The notes below the pieces were generated by a model that ran no database searches, had not been told where the DNA came from, and worked only from the letters and a program-made list of their open reading frames with translations. The translations under genes and the position numbers were made by a program. Below, piece by piece: positions 1 through 7,758 of a stretch of DNA of 10,470 nt. Position 1 is the first letter of the stretch. Each line of letters begins with the position of its first letter. Where the stretch lies: positions 1-10,470 of the forward strand of contig RBNI01007289.1 in assembly GCA_003990745.1 (NCBI GenBank), given 5' to 3'. Source of the DNA: Jimgerdemannia flammicorona. Lineage: Eukaryota > Mucoromycota > Endogonomycetes > Endogonales > Endogonaceae.

Positions 1-1842
1 GTAGGTCGCCCGCTCACCAGCAACCACCCCCAGCTCTGCCTTCCTCACCTCATCAACCTCATAACCCTCCTCCTTTAGGAAAATGTCCAAGATCTCCACT
101 CTCAGCGCCTCCACCATCCCATCACCACGCAGAATCCTCTCCCAATTCTTCTCAGGCATTGCCCTCAGGTCCACTTCCCCCAGAGCCTCCGCCGCGAGGT
201 TATCCATTACCGTGCGCATCCACAACAAGTTCCCCACCTCCTTCCCTCCTGGAGTCCCAGGCCGCCCTGCATCCAACATAGTGGTGTCCGCCCTGACACT
301 GGCTGCCTCATCCCACTCCTCCTCCGGGACACCCACCAGCTCATCCTCCCCAACCGCTACCACCTGACCCCCTTGAGCCACATCAGGGACCCCAAAGTGC
401 ACCTGCTGGGCCCCCTGCATCCGTGTGTCCTCCGTCCTCCCTCTCTTTCCAACTGGGCCCCTCCTAATGAGTGGGGGGGGGGTGCCATCCAACTCCGGTT
501 CCCACACTTCGAAGGTTCCATCAGCGAATGGGTTCTTGTTCAGCATCTTCCCAGCCACCACCTCCTTCGCCTCCCCCTCATCTCCTCCATTACCAGCCCA
601 GACACTGGCCTTAACGCCCCCAGACTCTGCAGCTCCAACTGACCCTTTCTCCACCCCTCCAGTCATACCCGCCAACAGCTCCTTCTGTCGCTTGCGGCCC
701 TGGGCCCGCTCCCACTGCTTCTTATCCATACGGATGCGCATCCCACCCACAACCTCCAGATGTGTCGACTCCTCAAACAGTTTCCAGGCCTTTGCCCTCC
801 TCTCCACAGCACCACCCAACTCCTCCAGCACCTCCAGTAAGTCCTCCTCCTCCTCTTCACTTCCTTTCACCCTCGACACCTTGCAGACAATGGCCCCCCA
901 CATCAGCACCGAGGGCCAGTCACTCGCCTTCCCTGTGGCCTCCTTCCCTGCCAACCGAATCCTGACATCGACATCACCCATCCTGAAAGTCGTCCCTTCC
1001 CACAACTGGAAGCCGATATGCACTACATCGCCATACTCCACCATCACCTCCTCTATCCTCCTCCTAGTCTCCTCCTTCGTCACTGTGGGCACTCCCCTTA
1101 CCAGAAGCTACACCACCCAGGGGTCCCACCTTAAGTACCTCACCATGGGGACCACCACCTCCCCAACCACCACCCCAGTCCTCATCACCTCATCCAGTGG
1201 GCCCGCCTCCTCAAAGCCCACCTCCACCCCCTCCAGCCCCTTCAGAAACTTTACTGAGGCCACCCCAGCCACCTGCTGCGAGATAAGCCCCAGAACCATC
1301 CTCACTGTCACCACTAAGCCCCGGAAGCACAAGGTGGCCGCGAACTCCGAGATTGACTTCTTGAGCAACGGGGCCACCGCCAGTCCCGTTACACCATCTG
1401 CCAGGTCCCCCTTCCGCATCGGGAACCCCTGTCCTCCCTGTCCATCAGCCGTCACATCTCTTTTTTTTTCCTCCTAATTCACTGTCACGCCACCATTAGC
1501 AGTCCCACCACTACCCCCAGCAGCCACTCCACATCCCCCACCTCCAACCGACGAAAGCCCAGCTCCTCCAGCATTCCCAGCCATCTTCTTCCCCTTCCCT
1601 CCTGTCTGTCCACTCCGATCTCCCATCGGCCAACCTCCTGTCCTCAGTGTATCCGCAAAGCTCCTTCCCTGCAGCCCTCCAGCCCCCCCCCCAATGCTGC
1701 TCCCACTACCCAAGCCGCCCTGCCCACCGGAGCCACCGAAAGACCCCATCCCCAGACCATACCCTCTCCCGACATGCTGCCAGTTGAAGGCCCCAGGTCC
1801 ACCCGACCTAGTACGCGTGTTGGCTTGCTTGCTGGTAGACAT
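1..1842 (-). pseudogene. LINE ORF1-like (gag-like) protein, 5' part, two in-frame TAG codons
   Basis: The frame starts at the ATG at 1842-1840 (residues MSTSKQANTR) and stays in one phase for 614 codons to the window edge. It is interrupted only by TAG at 1476-1474 (codon 123) and TAG at 1110-1108 (codon 245); there is no frameshift. The ATG is chosen because the related copy at 10190 starts at the matching place. Residues 15-40 hold the shared block GGPGAF-N-WQ-H-VGRG, followed by a Gly-rich disordered stretch to about 122 containing SFADTL. After the second TAG comes LLVRGVPTVTKEETRRRIEE, which resembles the start of an RRM-like ORF1 domain, then an acidic run (codons about 328-342) and a basic stretch (MDKKQWERAQGRKRQKE, about 371-387). 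No CCHC knuckle is seen inside the window. A role as RNA-binding ORF1 protein is inferred from the layout. The stops may mark a recently dead copy. Confidence 0.55.
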
Positions 1843-1924
1843 TGCCTTAGTATCTTTCTCCAATAAACGACTTGAAAGTGTGTTGGAAAAGTGTGTGTAA
1901 CGCGAATTGTAGTGGAGAAAGATG
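1843..1924 (-). promoter_or_regulatory. 5' UTR / internal promoter region of left LINE-like element
   Basis: About 80 bases upstream of the ORF1 ATG align by eye, with small gaps, to the bases upstream of the ATG at 10190. Shared pieces are a TTTCTC start, GTTACAC, CAACAC, a CTTTC run and TGGAGAAA just before the start codon. Conservation of non-coding sequence between two diverged copies suggests a functional leader. LINEs commonly carry internal promoters here, but no specific promoter element is recognised. Confidence 0.5.
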
Positions 1925-1956
1925 GCGGGGGCATTGCCATTGATGATCTTGTTGTA

Positions 1957-2842
1957 CTACTGCTCATCTGTGAGCTTGGGTGTCTTGTTCTTGTTCTTGT
2001 TCATCGAGTGTATGAAGACCTCTGTGTCCTCTTCATCTCCTTCCTCTATATCTAGTAGGACTCTTTTGTGGACATTGATAGAGACTTGTACCTTTCTTCC
2101 TCTATAGTTGATCTGCATCTTCTGGGCATTGAGGTCAATGATGGCCTTGGTCTTGTGAAGCCATTGGTTGCCAATGAGGATATCATAGTTAGTAGTACTT
2201 GTAACAATCATATCTACTGGGATGGTAGCTCCTTCTATCTTGATGGGGACTTCTTGGATTTTGCCAAAGAGGGTAGCTCATGTACCATCTACTGTAACAT
2301 AGATCATCTTGGTGGACTCTTCAATGTCCCAGCCTAGGCAGTCAATTGCCTTCTCACTCATAAGGCATCCTCCAGTACTGGTATCAATGATGGCATCAAA
2401 GATACAGTCTTCGATCTGACATGGAGTATAGGCTGATATCTTGCACTGGTCTTCAGATTTTTTATCTGAGTTTTCATATTCTTTCTGTGTATTGTGAGCT
2501 TCTACAATCTTGTACTCTTGATTTTTGGTAGTAGTTGCAAGTCCTACTCTCAACTGCTGTCTGAAAGCAGAGACTTTAGCTAGCTGTCCAAAAGTAGCAT
2601 TGACCTTCTGTTCCTTAAGGTCCTTGTAGATATCATACTGATGGATCTTGGTCTTGTATAGCTTCTGTTCCTTCTTGCTTTCACTTTCTCCTAAGACTGG
2701 AGTAGTGTCTTCAATGATTTGGTAGATAGCTTCATCTAACTCCATGTCTTGATCACACATGCAGAGGTGGTAAACAATTCAGAAGGAAGATATAATGCTA
2801 TCCTCACATATATATGGCAGTCACAAAACCTTCAACTTACTC
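1957..2842 (-). pseudogene. Ty3/gypsy pol N-terminus: retroviral-type aspartic protease, decayed
   Basis: One frame runs from about 2842 to the TAG at 1959-1957, interrupted by TGA codons (one at 2280-2278, two more between about 2765 and 2825). The protease core is recognised from AIIDTSTGG at about 2391-2365, where the D-T/S-G active-site motif is expected, and from the downstream NYDILIGNQWL block (about 2193-2155), the typical flap-to-C-terminal region of gypsy proteases. Asp is retained, but the motif reads D-T-S instead of D-T-G (codon AGT at 2379-2377), a single G-to-A change from GGT, so catalysis is unlikely. Upstream lies a charged linker of about 110 residues. The frame differs from that of gag, through frame changes near 3010 and 2845. 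No RT follows. Family identification is confident; inactivity is inferred from the stops. Confidence 0.8.
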
Positions 2843-4235
2843 TCTGAACACACTAGGCTCCTTCACTTGAATCTCCCCAGGGACCTCCATCTCCTCCATT
2901 ACATCTCTTGCCATATCTGGGATATTATTCTCGACCATCAGGCACACTTGTATGCTGGGGAGTGGGAGGTCAACAGTACCCTGGGAATAATGAGAATAGT
3001 GATGTGGATGTGTTTTTAGTGTTGGGGGGTGGGTGGAAATGGATGGGATGGATCTCCTCAGGTTGAGTCTTACTTTGAATAGTGATAGCTGGAGTCTTTT
3101 TTGGTCTTCCAACTGGCTTGCTGTTGCTCTTCTTGTCATAGGGCTTGGACTGGGTTCTGGTATCTTCAGTAGCAGAGTAGAATTCAAGCTCCTCATAATA
3201 TTCTTCATCATCAGTATCGCCAATCTCCTTGATGACTACTGCATTAGTTTATTGTCTTGTTCTGCTAGCATTGCTTGATTGGGCTTTGTATCTTGTTTCA
3301 GTCATACAATTCTTTGTATAGTGGCCTTCTCCATATCTAAAGCATGTGATATTATGTTCTTCTGTAGTAGCTGCAAATCTCTGCACTGGTCTCCTGTTGG
3401 CACTTTGGACTTCTCTAACAATATCACTAAGGTATGCAGTCATCTCAGTGAACTGCTTAGCAAGTTCCTCTACTGGGTCAGCTTTGGCTGTCTTGGGGGT
3501 AGGTGGGGATGGTTGTCTGTTTACAACTGTGGCAGATATGATATTAGTTGGTTTTGATAGCTCCATCTTAATGCTAGTTATTTTCTCCATTGAGTGTTCA
3601 GCAGGATGTCTGGCAGTCCAATATCTCTGTGCAAAGACCACTTTCTGATCAAGAGTCAGTGCAGCTGGGGTAGACTGGATTGCTAGGGCAATTTCAGGGT
3701 GAACTCCTTCGAGGAAGGTTGAATCTGCTATTTGTTCCTTGAGAGCATCATTATAGCCAGCCAGGACAATCTGGTGGCAGATTCAGATATAGAATGAGTT
3801 GAGATCTTTACTGAGTCTCTGGCAGATAGTGTTGAGTTGATCCTTGAGAGCTTGCTTGATCTCTTCAGTATAGTATGTTGTTTTGAGGAAGGCCTTCATA
3901 TTGTCAAGTTTGACTGCATTATCAGTAATAGTGGCTACATTGAACTTGTCTCTGGTGGGTCCTCTGAGGCTGACTGATAGAAGGGCCAATTGTGCATCTA
4001 TACCAAGAGCTCATACAGCAGCAAATTGTTCAAAGTCTTCAATGAAGGTCCAGATTGACTCTTCAGTAGTATATGTATATCCATAGAATATGGGGTGGTG
4101 TATTTCTATCTTATCTTGAATTCTTACAGGGGTGACTCTTGTAGTCAGGGTAGTTGTTGTGGGGGTTGTTTGTTTTTTAGCTTGAAAGTGAGAGATTCAT
4201 CTTGAATCACCAGCCAATGGGCACTAAGTTGTCAT
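2837..4235 (-). pseudogene. Ty3/gypsy gag polyprotein with degenerate CCHC zinc knuckle
   Basis: The ATG at 4235-4233 opens a frame that stays in phase to about 3010. It carries stops TAG just after the start, TGA at 4199-4197, TGA at 4013-4011, TGA at 3785-3783 and TAA at 3251-3249; it then continues in another phase to a TAA at 2839-2837. Residues such as WTFIEDFEQFAAV, LRGPTRDKF and QRLSKDLNSFY through TFLEGVHPEI fit the capsid domain of gypsy-type gag (Retrotrans_gag). A knuckle lies at 3344-3306 and reads C-F-R-Y-GEG-H-YTKN-C. Compared with CX2CX4HX4C, the second Cys is Tyr (TGT to TAT) and one residue is missing. The C-terminal tail is acidic, then basic and Pro-rich. Gag forms the cytoplasmic particle that packages element RNA. 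Three TGA codons are one C-to-T step from CGA. Confidence 0.8.
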
Positions 4236-4655
4236 GTAGTGATCACTGAGTCCTTCAAATATACCAGATTCTCTTTAAGATATATCTCTTAGACTAACTC
4301 AAGTTTATTATAAGCAAGTTCTTATTAGAGTACCTTCCCAAGGTCTTATAGTCCTCAAACTTCTTATCTTTAAACTGTCTTGTTATTTTTTAAATTGCTT
4401 GCAAGGAAGTGTGTGTATTGCACTGAGAGGAACTATATTATACACATTATCATATAGTGGGTATTGAGTCCTTCAAATATATCAGATTCTCTTCAAGGTA
4501 TATCTCTTAGACTAACTACAAGTTTGTTATAAGCAAGTTCTTATTGGAGTGCCTTCCCAAGGTCTTATAGTCCTCAAACTTCTTATCTTTAAACTGTCTT
4601 ATTATCTCTTAGATTGCTTGCAAGAAATTGTGTATATTGCACTGAGAGGAACTAA
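4231..4655. repeat. Tandem direct duplication, period about 219 bp, in LTR/leader of the gypsy relic
   Basis: Two units begin with TGAGTCCTTCAAATATA at 4247 and 4465 and end with GCACTGAGAGGAACTA at 4435 and 4655. By eye they are about 90% identical, with one indel and mostly transition differences. Weaker similarity extends a further 15 or so bases left of each start, so the gag ATG at 4235 sits on the edge of one unit (ACTACATGACAA against ACTATATGATAA). The duplication lies between the AATAAA and gag on the element strand, that is in U5 or the untranslated leader. Confidence 0.85.
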
Positions 4656-4920
4656 CTTTATTTCAAAGGAAATAAGAGAAGTATTTATACAAAATATAAT
4701 TCAATGATTGCTAAGATATAAAGCTAAATATAAATTCCAATAACTAAAATAAAATGCCAGAATAGGAAAAACTGCTAAGTTCCAGGGTTGGTACTGATGA
4801 TTGTATAGGTTCAAGATACTGGTATATGTAATTCAGGATTACATCAGAATACCAGTGCTGGCATAACTCAGTGTTACATCAGAATGCTGATGCTGGTATA
4901 ACTCAGTGTAACTAAGGAAC
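4656..4920 (-). promoter_or_regulatory. LTR-like promoter/poly(A) segment of the gypsy relic
   Basis: On the minus strand a TATAAATA box at 4689-4682 is followed 20 bases later by AATAAA at 4662-4657, the compact promoter plus polyadenylation arrangement of many LTRs. It stands immediately upstream of the duplicated leader and gag in the same orientation. The exact LTR ends (TG...CA), primer-binding site and target duplication could not be fixed. No second LTR is in the window. Confidence 0.6.
4818..4920. repeat. Three degenerate tandem repeats of about 35 bp in the U3-like region
   Basis: Units at 4818-4850, 4851-4885 and 4886-4920 share the pattern (A/G)C(T/C)(G/A)GT-GCTGG-ATAACTCAGTGT followed by TACATCAGAAT in the first two. 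The last ends CTAAGGAAC and abuts the stop codon of the neighbouring frame at 4923-4921. Repeats upstream of the TATA box resemble U3 enhancer repeats, but that function is only inferred. Confidence 0.65.
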
Positions 4921-5966
4921 TTAGAGCAGAATATTCAAGACCATAGGGGCTTCATCCTCATCAGAGGTCAGGATGTCTTTGAAGGAGATGAGATCTGCAA
5001 ATATCTCAGCTGTCTGGTTGTCATCATTGTGTATTTCGCATACTTCATATATGTCACACAGGATGACATCATCGCCAATGACATCATCACATTCAGCAAT
5101 AGGAGCTCTCCAATCTATGAGGTTCTCTTCCACAAAATAGGGGACAAATGTGGGGTCTTGGGGAGGTCTAATCTGGATGCTTGGGCCTTAGAATACTGAG
5201 ATCAATCCTTATAGAAATTGGTCTAGGTTGTTCTGAAGGATGGGATGCCAGAAGTCTTCTACTTCATCACTATTGAGGGTGATAGTAAACTGGACTTCTG
5301 TAGCTACTCTGGTTTCTAGTGCATTGATATGGCAGGATGATAGGTCTCTGAAATCTGAGACTCTAACATACTCTAAGTTGGGGATCGACCATGATGCATG
5401 CCTGAAGATCTGATAGATCTTCTTAGCTATCCTTGCCTTGCATATATCTATGGGAGTGGTATCTTATAGCTCTTGAGGGCTGGCCTATGGGAACTCCTGG
5501 CAGAGGAGGTTTCCTATTTCATACTCCTGCTATATTTGGAGGCATTCAGTAGCAATAGTGATCCTTGTTTCCATTTCACGGCAGTAGAGGATATAGTAAT
5601 AAGGGTCAGCAGTATCTAGGTTGATACTAGGAGTCCTTCTTGAGTGGGTCCTCATGGCTCTTCAATGTCTTGGAACATCCTTTCTTCAACTGAGATATCT
5701 TGGTGGTTCCTTGACCTTGAGGTTTAGTGAGCAGCAGGTATTTTATTTATGGTAAGTCTTTGAGCTATTTTGGGATTGGTGGTTCTTGTTGATTGCTGCT
5801 ACTACAGTTCCTTGATCCTTCTTTTATATTCCTCAAGATATCCATACTGTGGTCACAATGACTCACAGTTGGTCATCATTACTTATCTCATATGCTGTAT
5901 GATCTTCTTGTACTCCAATCTAGTGGCTTGTAAGAAAAGGCTGTCTTCTGTGCTGATGTCATCATT
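4921..5966 (-). pseudogene. ORF-X: unrecognised broken coding region next to the LTR
   Basis: I do not recognise this gene. The C-terminal part runs in one frame from the region of the ATG at 5655-5653 to TAA at 4923-4921 (about 245 codons) with five internal stops, all TAG or TAA and all one C-to-T change from Gln. Read through, it is rich in Asp, Glu, Ile and Leu, with pieces such as DPYYYILYCREMETRI, DFWHPILQNNLDQFL, EENLIDWRAP and a very acidic tail (DILTSDEDEAP). The N-terminal part lies in another frame from about 5966 (DDISTEDSLFLQ, then YLEEYKRRIKEL), charged and probably helical or coiled-coil; a frame change falls between 5655 and 5600. Its stop abuts the U3-like repeats. It may be a 3'-terminal accessory ORF of an LTR element, part of another transposon, or a dead host gene. 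No purine-rich tract precedes the LTR, which weakens the first option. Confidence 0.5.
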
Positions 5967-5984
5967 CTGGAGTCATCATTACAA

Positions 5985-6452
5985 CAGCTAATATCTAACC
6001 TACAGTGAGTCATTCATTGTCCACACCTCCCACCAATCTAGTTCTCAAGTCTTCTCAGTGATCTCTCTCCTCATCTGGCCTCCTCTTTATGTTCAGCCAG
6101 TCCTCTACTGCTATCCAAAAGTCTTCTAAAATCTCACACTCTCTCAGTCAATGTTCTGGAGTCTATACAAATCCCCTAACTTGTCCTACATTAAAGTACT
6201 CCTCACATTCCAGTAGTCTGCCATCTACTAGATGTCTAGCACAGAAATTCAACATAACATTCCTCTATAGTATCTGACACTATACCACTCAGAACTTAGA
6301 AGGAAGCTATCTTTACACTTCAGCACTCTATACTCAGACTTCTGCTTAATCTCACTTCTCTCTAATCCTCACTACTTGCCAACTTTCTGACCAAAGATCC
6401 TAACTGAGTCCCCTCTGATACTTCACTCTCTAACAGAACTCTCAAGTAGATA
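5985..6452 (-). mobile_element. LINE fragment, copy 1 (ORF2 C-terminal region, truncated at both ends)
   Basis: The minus-strand translation in one frame aligns without indels to the C-terminal part of the ORF2 relic at about 8320-7880. Matching pieces include LNF(C/H)...HLVDG, CEEY(F/Y)NV, PEH-LRECE, DFWIAV, RRPDEER and LTVG-ILAV. The spaced C, H and C residues (CEEY...PEH-LRECE) fit the zinc-binding segment often found after LINE RTs. About 18 in-frame stops are present. Several fall where copy 2 keeps TGG, for example PEH-stop against PEHW (TGA) and VG-stop against VGW (TAG). Homology stops near 6452 at the palindrome and near 5985 at ORF-X, so the 3' UTR and tail are missing. Confidence 0.8.
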
Positions 6453-6463
6453 TTTAGTATTTT

Positions 6464-6525
6464 CTATTATTATAAATAAAATAGTTAAGATAAGTATCTT
6501 AAACTGAGTTTATCTATAATAATAG
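6464..6525. repeat. 62-bp near-perfect inverted repeat (palindrome)
   Basis: The left arm 6464-6492 (CTATTATTATAAATAAAATA and on) and the right arm 6495-6525 are reverse complements apart from two single-base gaps and three or so mismatches. The outer 11 and inner 6 base pairs are exact, around a 2-base centre (AG). It is AT-rich and lies just beyond the truncated end of LINE copy 1. It could be a recombination scar, the fused ends of a small inverted-repeat element, or a hairpin in an RNA. No coding sequence overlaps it. Confidence 0.75.
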
Positions 6526-7090
6526 TTAACAAATCTCAACAAAAAAGATTTCTTTCTTTTTAAACTATAGGTAATATTTAAGAACTCTGAGTATTATTAC
6601 AAAAATCAATAGTTTTAACAGTATATGTAACAATTTCACAATCATATTTAGTCTTAGTATATTTTTGTATCTTTTAGTTAGTCTTTTCTTGTCTTTTCTT
6701 GAACATTCTACTATGTTCTATCACTTTCTACTTGCTTAGAAACCTTCTCTTGGTGCCTAGACACTACTAGAATATTTTTGTCTTTTCTTAGCATCAAGTA
6801 CCTTGTCTTAGCTAGTCATAGAACCTTTTGGAACATTGTAGAATAGTATTAGTCAGCTTTGCTGAGAACCTATTTCTTGGTATTTCTCTTTCTTTCCAAG
6901 ATCCTTCTGGATCTTTCTTTCAGATCAAATATAAATATCTTTGTTTTTTGCCTGAATAAAGCTCAGAATATTTTCTCCTAGAAATCCTTCAAGAACACTT
7001 GAACCTTTAAGTATCTCTTCAAGCTACTTTAGACCAACTAGAACTTTCAGATTTAACCACTTCCTCTTAAAGAAACTAGAACCATTATAG
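6526..7090 (+). promoter_or_regulatory. AT-rich LTR-like segment on the plus strand
   Basis: There is no gene in this stretch. It holds a TATAAATA box at 6930-6937 and AATAAA at 6955-6960, about 17 bases apart, preceded by repeated GTCTTTTCTT motifs (6681-6690, 6691-6700, 6780-6789) and several GAA-CATTCTA/TTCTAGAA-like motifs. The architecture mirrors that of the minus-strand LTR at 4656-4920, but the sequence is unrelated. A TGTAAC at 6626 and the AACCA near 7083 are possible LTR ends. The following ATAGTATAAGATC weakly resembles a mutated initiator-Met primer-binding site. A plus-strand LTR element is the best guess; the ends are unproven. Confidence 0.4.
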
Positions 7091-7107
7091 TATAAGATCT
7101 TATTAAG

Positions 7108-7164
7108 ATGATTTCTGATCTTACTAAAATGGCTAAAAATATACTTATTAAAGCTCAAAATTAA
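7108..7164 (+). pseudogene. Possible start of a gag frame behind the plus-strand LTR
   Basis: The ATG at 7108 opens 18 codons (MISDLTKMAKNILIKAQN) to TAA TAA. Reading on in frame gives VK, TAA, then INRKQKEASY before AT-rich sequence and the LINE tail at 7248. The three early stops are each one C-to-T step from CAA. Placement just after an LTR-like segment suggests a gag N-terminus, but the piece is too short to assign and could be chance. Confidence 0.2.
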
Positions 7165-7247
7165 TAAGTTAAGTAAATCAATAGAAAACAAAAAGAAGCA
7201 TCTTATAATATTAGATATTAAATTGGATTTAAAATAAATTATCTTTA

Positions 7248-7492
7248 TTTTTTTTTTATAGTTATTTGGACTTTACCATTTATTACTTATTTTATCTATT
7301 AAGATATAATTATAGAACTTCAATCTACTATTCAATTCTCCTTGAGAAACCTCTCTTTATATCTTTATAATTGAATGTTATCTTATTATCTATTATCATA
7401 ACCTTCCTCTTATTCTGTCTATATATCTTTTTCATCAAGTGGTATCAATGATCTCTCTGCAGACCTAACCTATCCACCAGTCCAATAAGATA

Positions 7493-7497
<5 letters not shown>
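7248..7497 (-). mobile_element. LINE fragment, copy 3 (5'-truncated 3' end with A10 tail)
   Basis: Ten T residues (7248-7257) followed by TAGTTATTTGGACT mirror the end of copy 2 (T42 then AGTCACTTGGACT at 7540). The similarity continues in order through the 3' UTR: CAATTCTCCTTGAGAAACCTCTC against CAATTCCCCTAGGGGGATCTCTC, then the region around 7440-7485 against 7715-7770. Copy 3 is far more AT-rich, mostly by C-to-T and G-to-A differences. It abuts the tail of copy 2 and its own tail lies against the plus-strand LTR element, giving a nested order. Confidence 0.7.

Positions 7498-7539
<42 letters not shown>
7498..7539 (-). repeat. Uninterrupted T42 tract = poly(A) tail of LINE copy 2
   Basis: Forty-two consecutive T residues on the plus strand are the 3' tail of the minus-strand LINE. 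An AATAAA signal at 7564-7559 (minus) precedes it by about 20 bases, consistent with reverse transcription of a polyadenylated transcript. Confidence 0.9.
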
Positions 7540-7541
<2 letters not shown>

Positions 7542-7758
7542 TCACTTGGACTCCTTTCTTTATTAACACATCATCTATCTTCTATATAATACACTGTGTC
7601 CACCCCTACCCAATTCCCCTAGGGGGATCTCTCTCCTCTCCTACCCTCTTTTGATGAAAGATCACTTTGTCATTCACTATCACTATCTGCCTACTACTCT
7701 GTTCACAGATCCCTTCTACTAGATGGCAATGTTGCCCACCCAGTAGACTCCAACCAAC
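7540..7758 (-). other. 3' UTR of LINE copy 2 with AATAAA signal
   Basis: After the ORF2 stop at 7761-7759 the minus strand contains no coding similarity, many stops in all frames and an AATAAA at 7564-7559 just before the A-tail. The same 3' UTR recurs in mutated form at 7258-7485, which confirms it as part of the element. Confidence 0.75.

Larger units (their letters stand above)
1..1924 (-). mobile_element. 5' end of a GC-rich LINE-like element (left copy), running off the left edge
   Basis: This block holds a roughly 80-base 5' UTR followed by one long reading frame on the minus strand. Both the UTR and the protein start match the plus-strand block that begins near 10107, which shows a dispersed repeat rather than a single-copy gene. 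It is much richer in G+C and CpG than the sequence to its right. The right boundary is placed near 1924, where similarity to the other copy (CATCTTTCTC against CACCTTTCTC) begins and the gypsy protease frame has just ended. Assignment to LINEs is inferred from the gag-like ORF1, the absence of LTR features and the LINE-rich surroundings; ORF2 would lie outside the window. Confidence 0.6.
1931..4920 (-). mobile_element. Ty3/gypsy-type LTR retrotransposon relic (LTR, leader, gag, protease only)
   Basis: Read on the minus strand, the order is an LTR-like segment with TATA box and AATAAA (4920-4656), a leader with a 219-bp duplication, gag beginning at 4235, and an aspartic protease ending near 1957. 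The order and the protein motifs fit Ty3/gypsy. Reverse transcriptase, RNase H, integrase and a second LTR are absent: the protease is followed within about 30 bases by the 5' end of the left LINE-like element. The frame carries at least nine in-frame stops and two frame changes, so it cannot be autonomous. Confidence 0.8.

Noticed and set aside
473..482. G10 homopolymer as a frameshift or slippage site
   Set aside because: The minus-strand frame stays open and in phase across it (Pro codons), so no shift is needed.
425..1477. A 350-codon plus-strand open frame rich in Ser, Pro and Thr
   Set aside because: It is the antisense of the ORF1-like frame, whose codon pattern and match to the right copy are on the other strand. 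Its low-complexity composition is what reverse-complemented Gly/Glu/Val codons give.
4231..4920. CRISPR-like array
   Set aside because: The repeats are a two-unit 219-bp tandem duplication and three adjoining degenerate 35-bp units without spacers, in a eukaryotic retrotransposon LTR.
5770..6277. Plus-strand small open frames, one with a hydrophobic start
   Set aside because: They lie antisense to ORF-X and LINE copy 1 and have no start context or similarity to support them.
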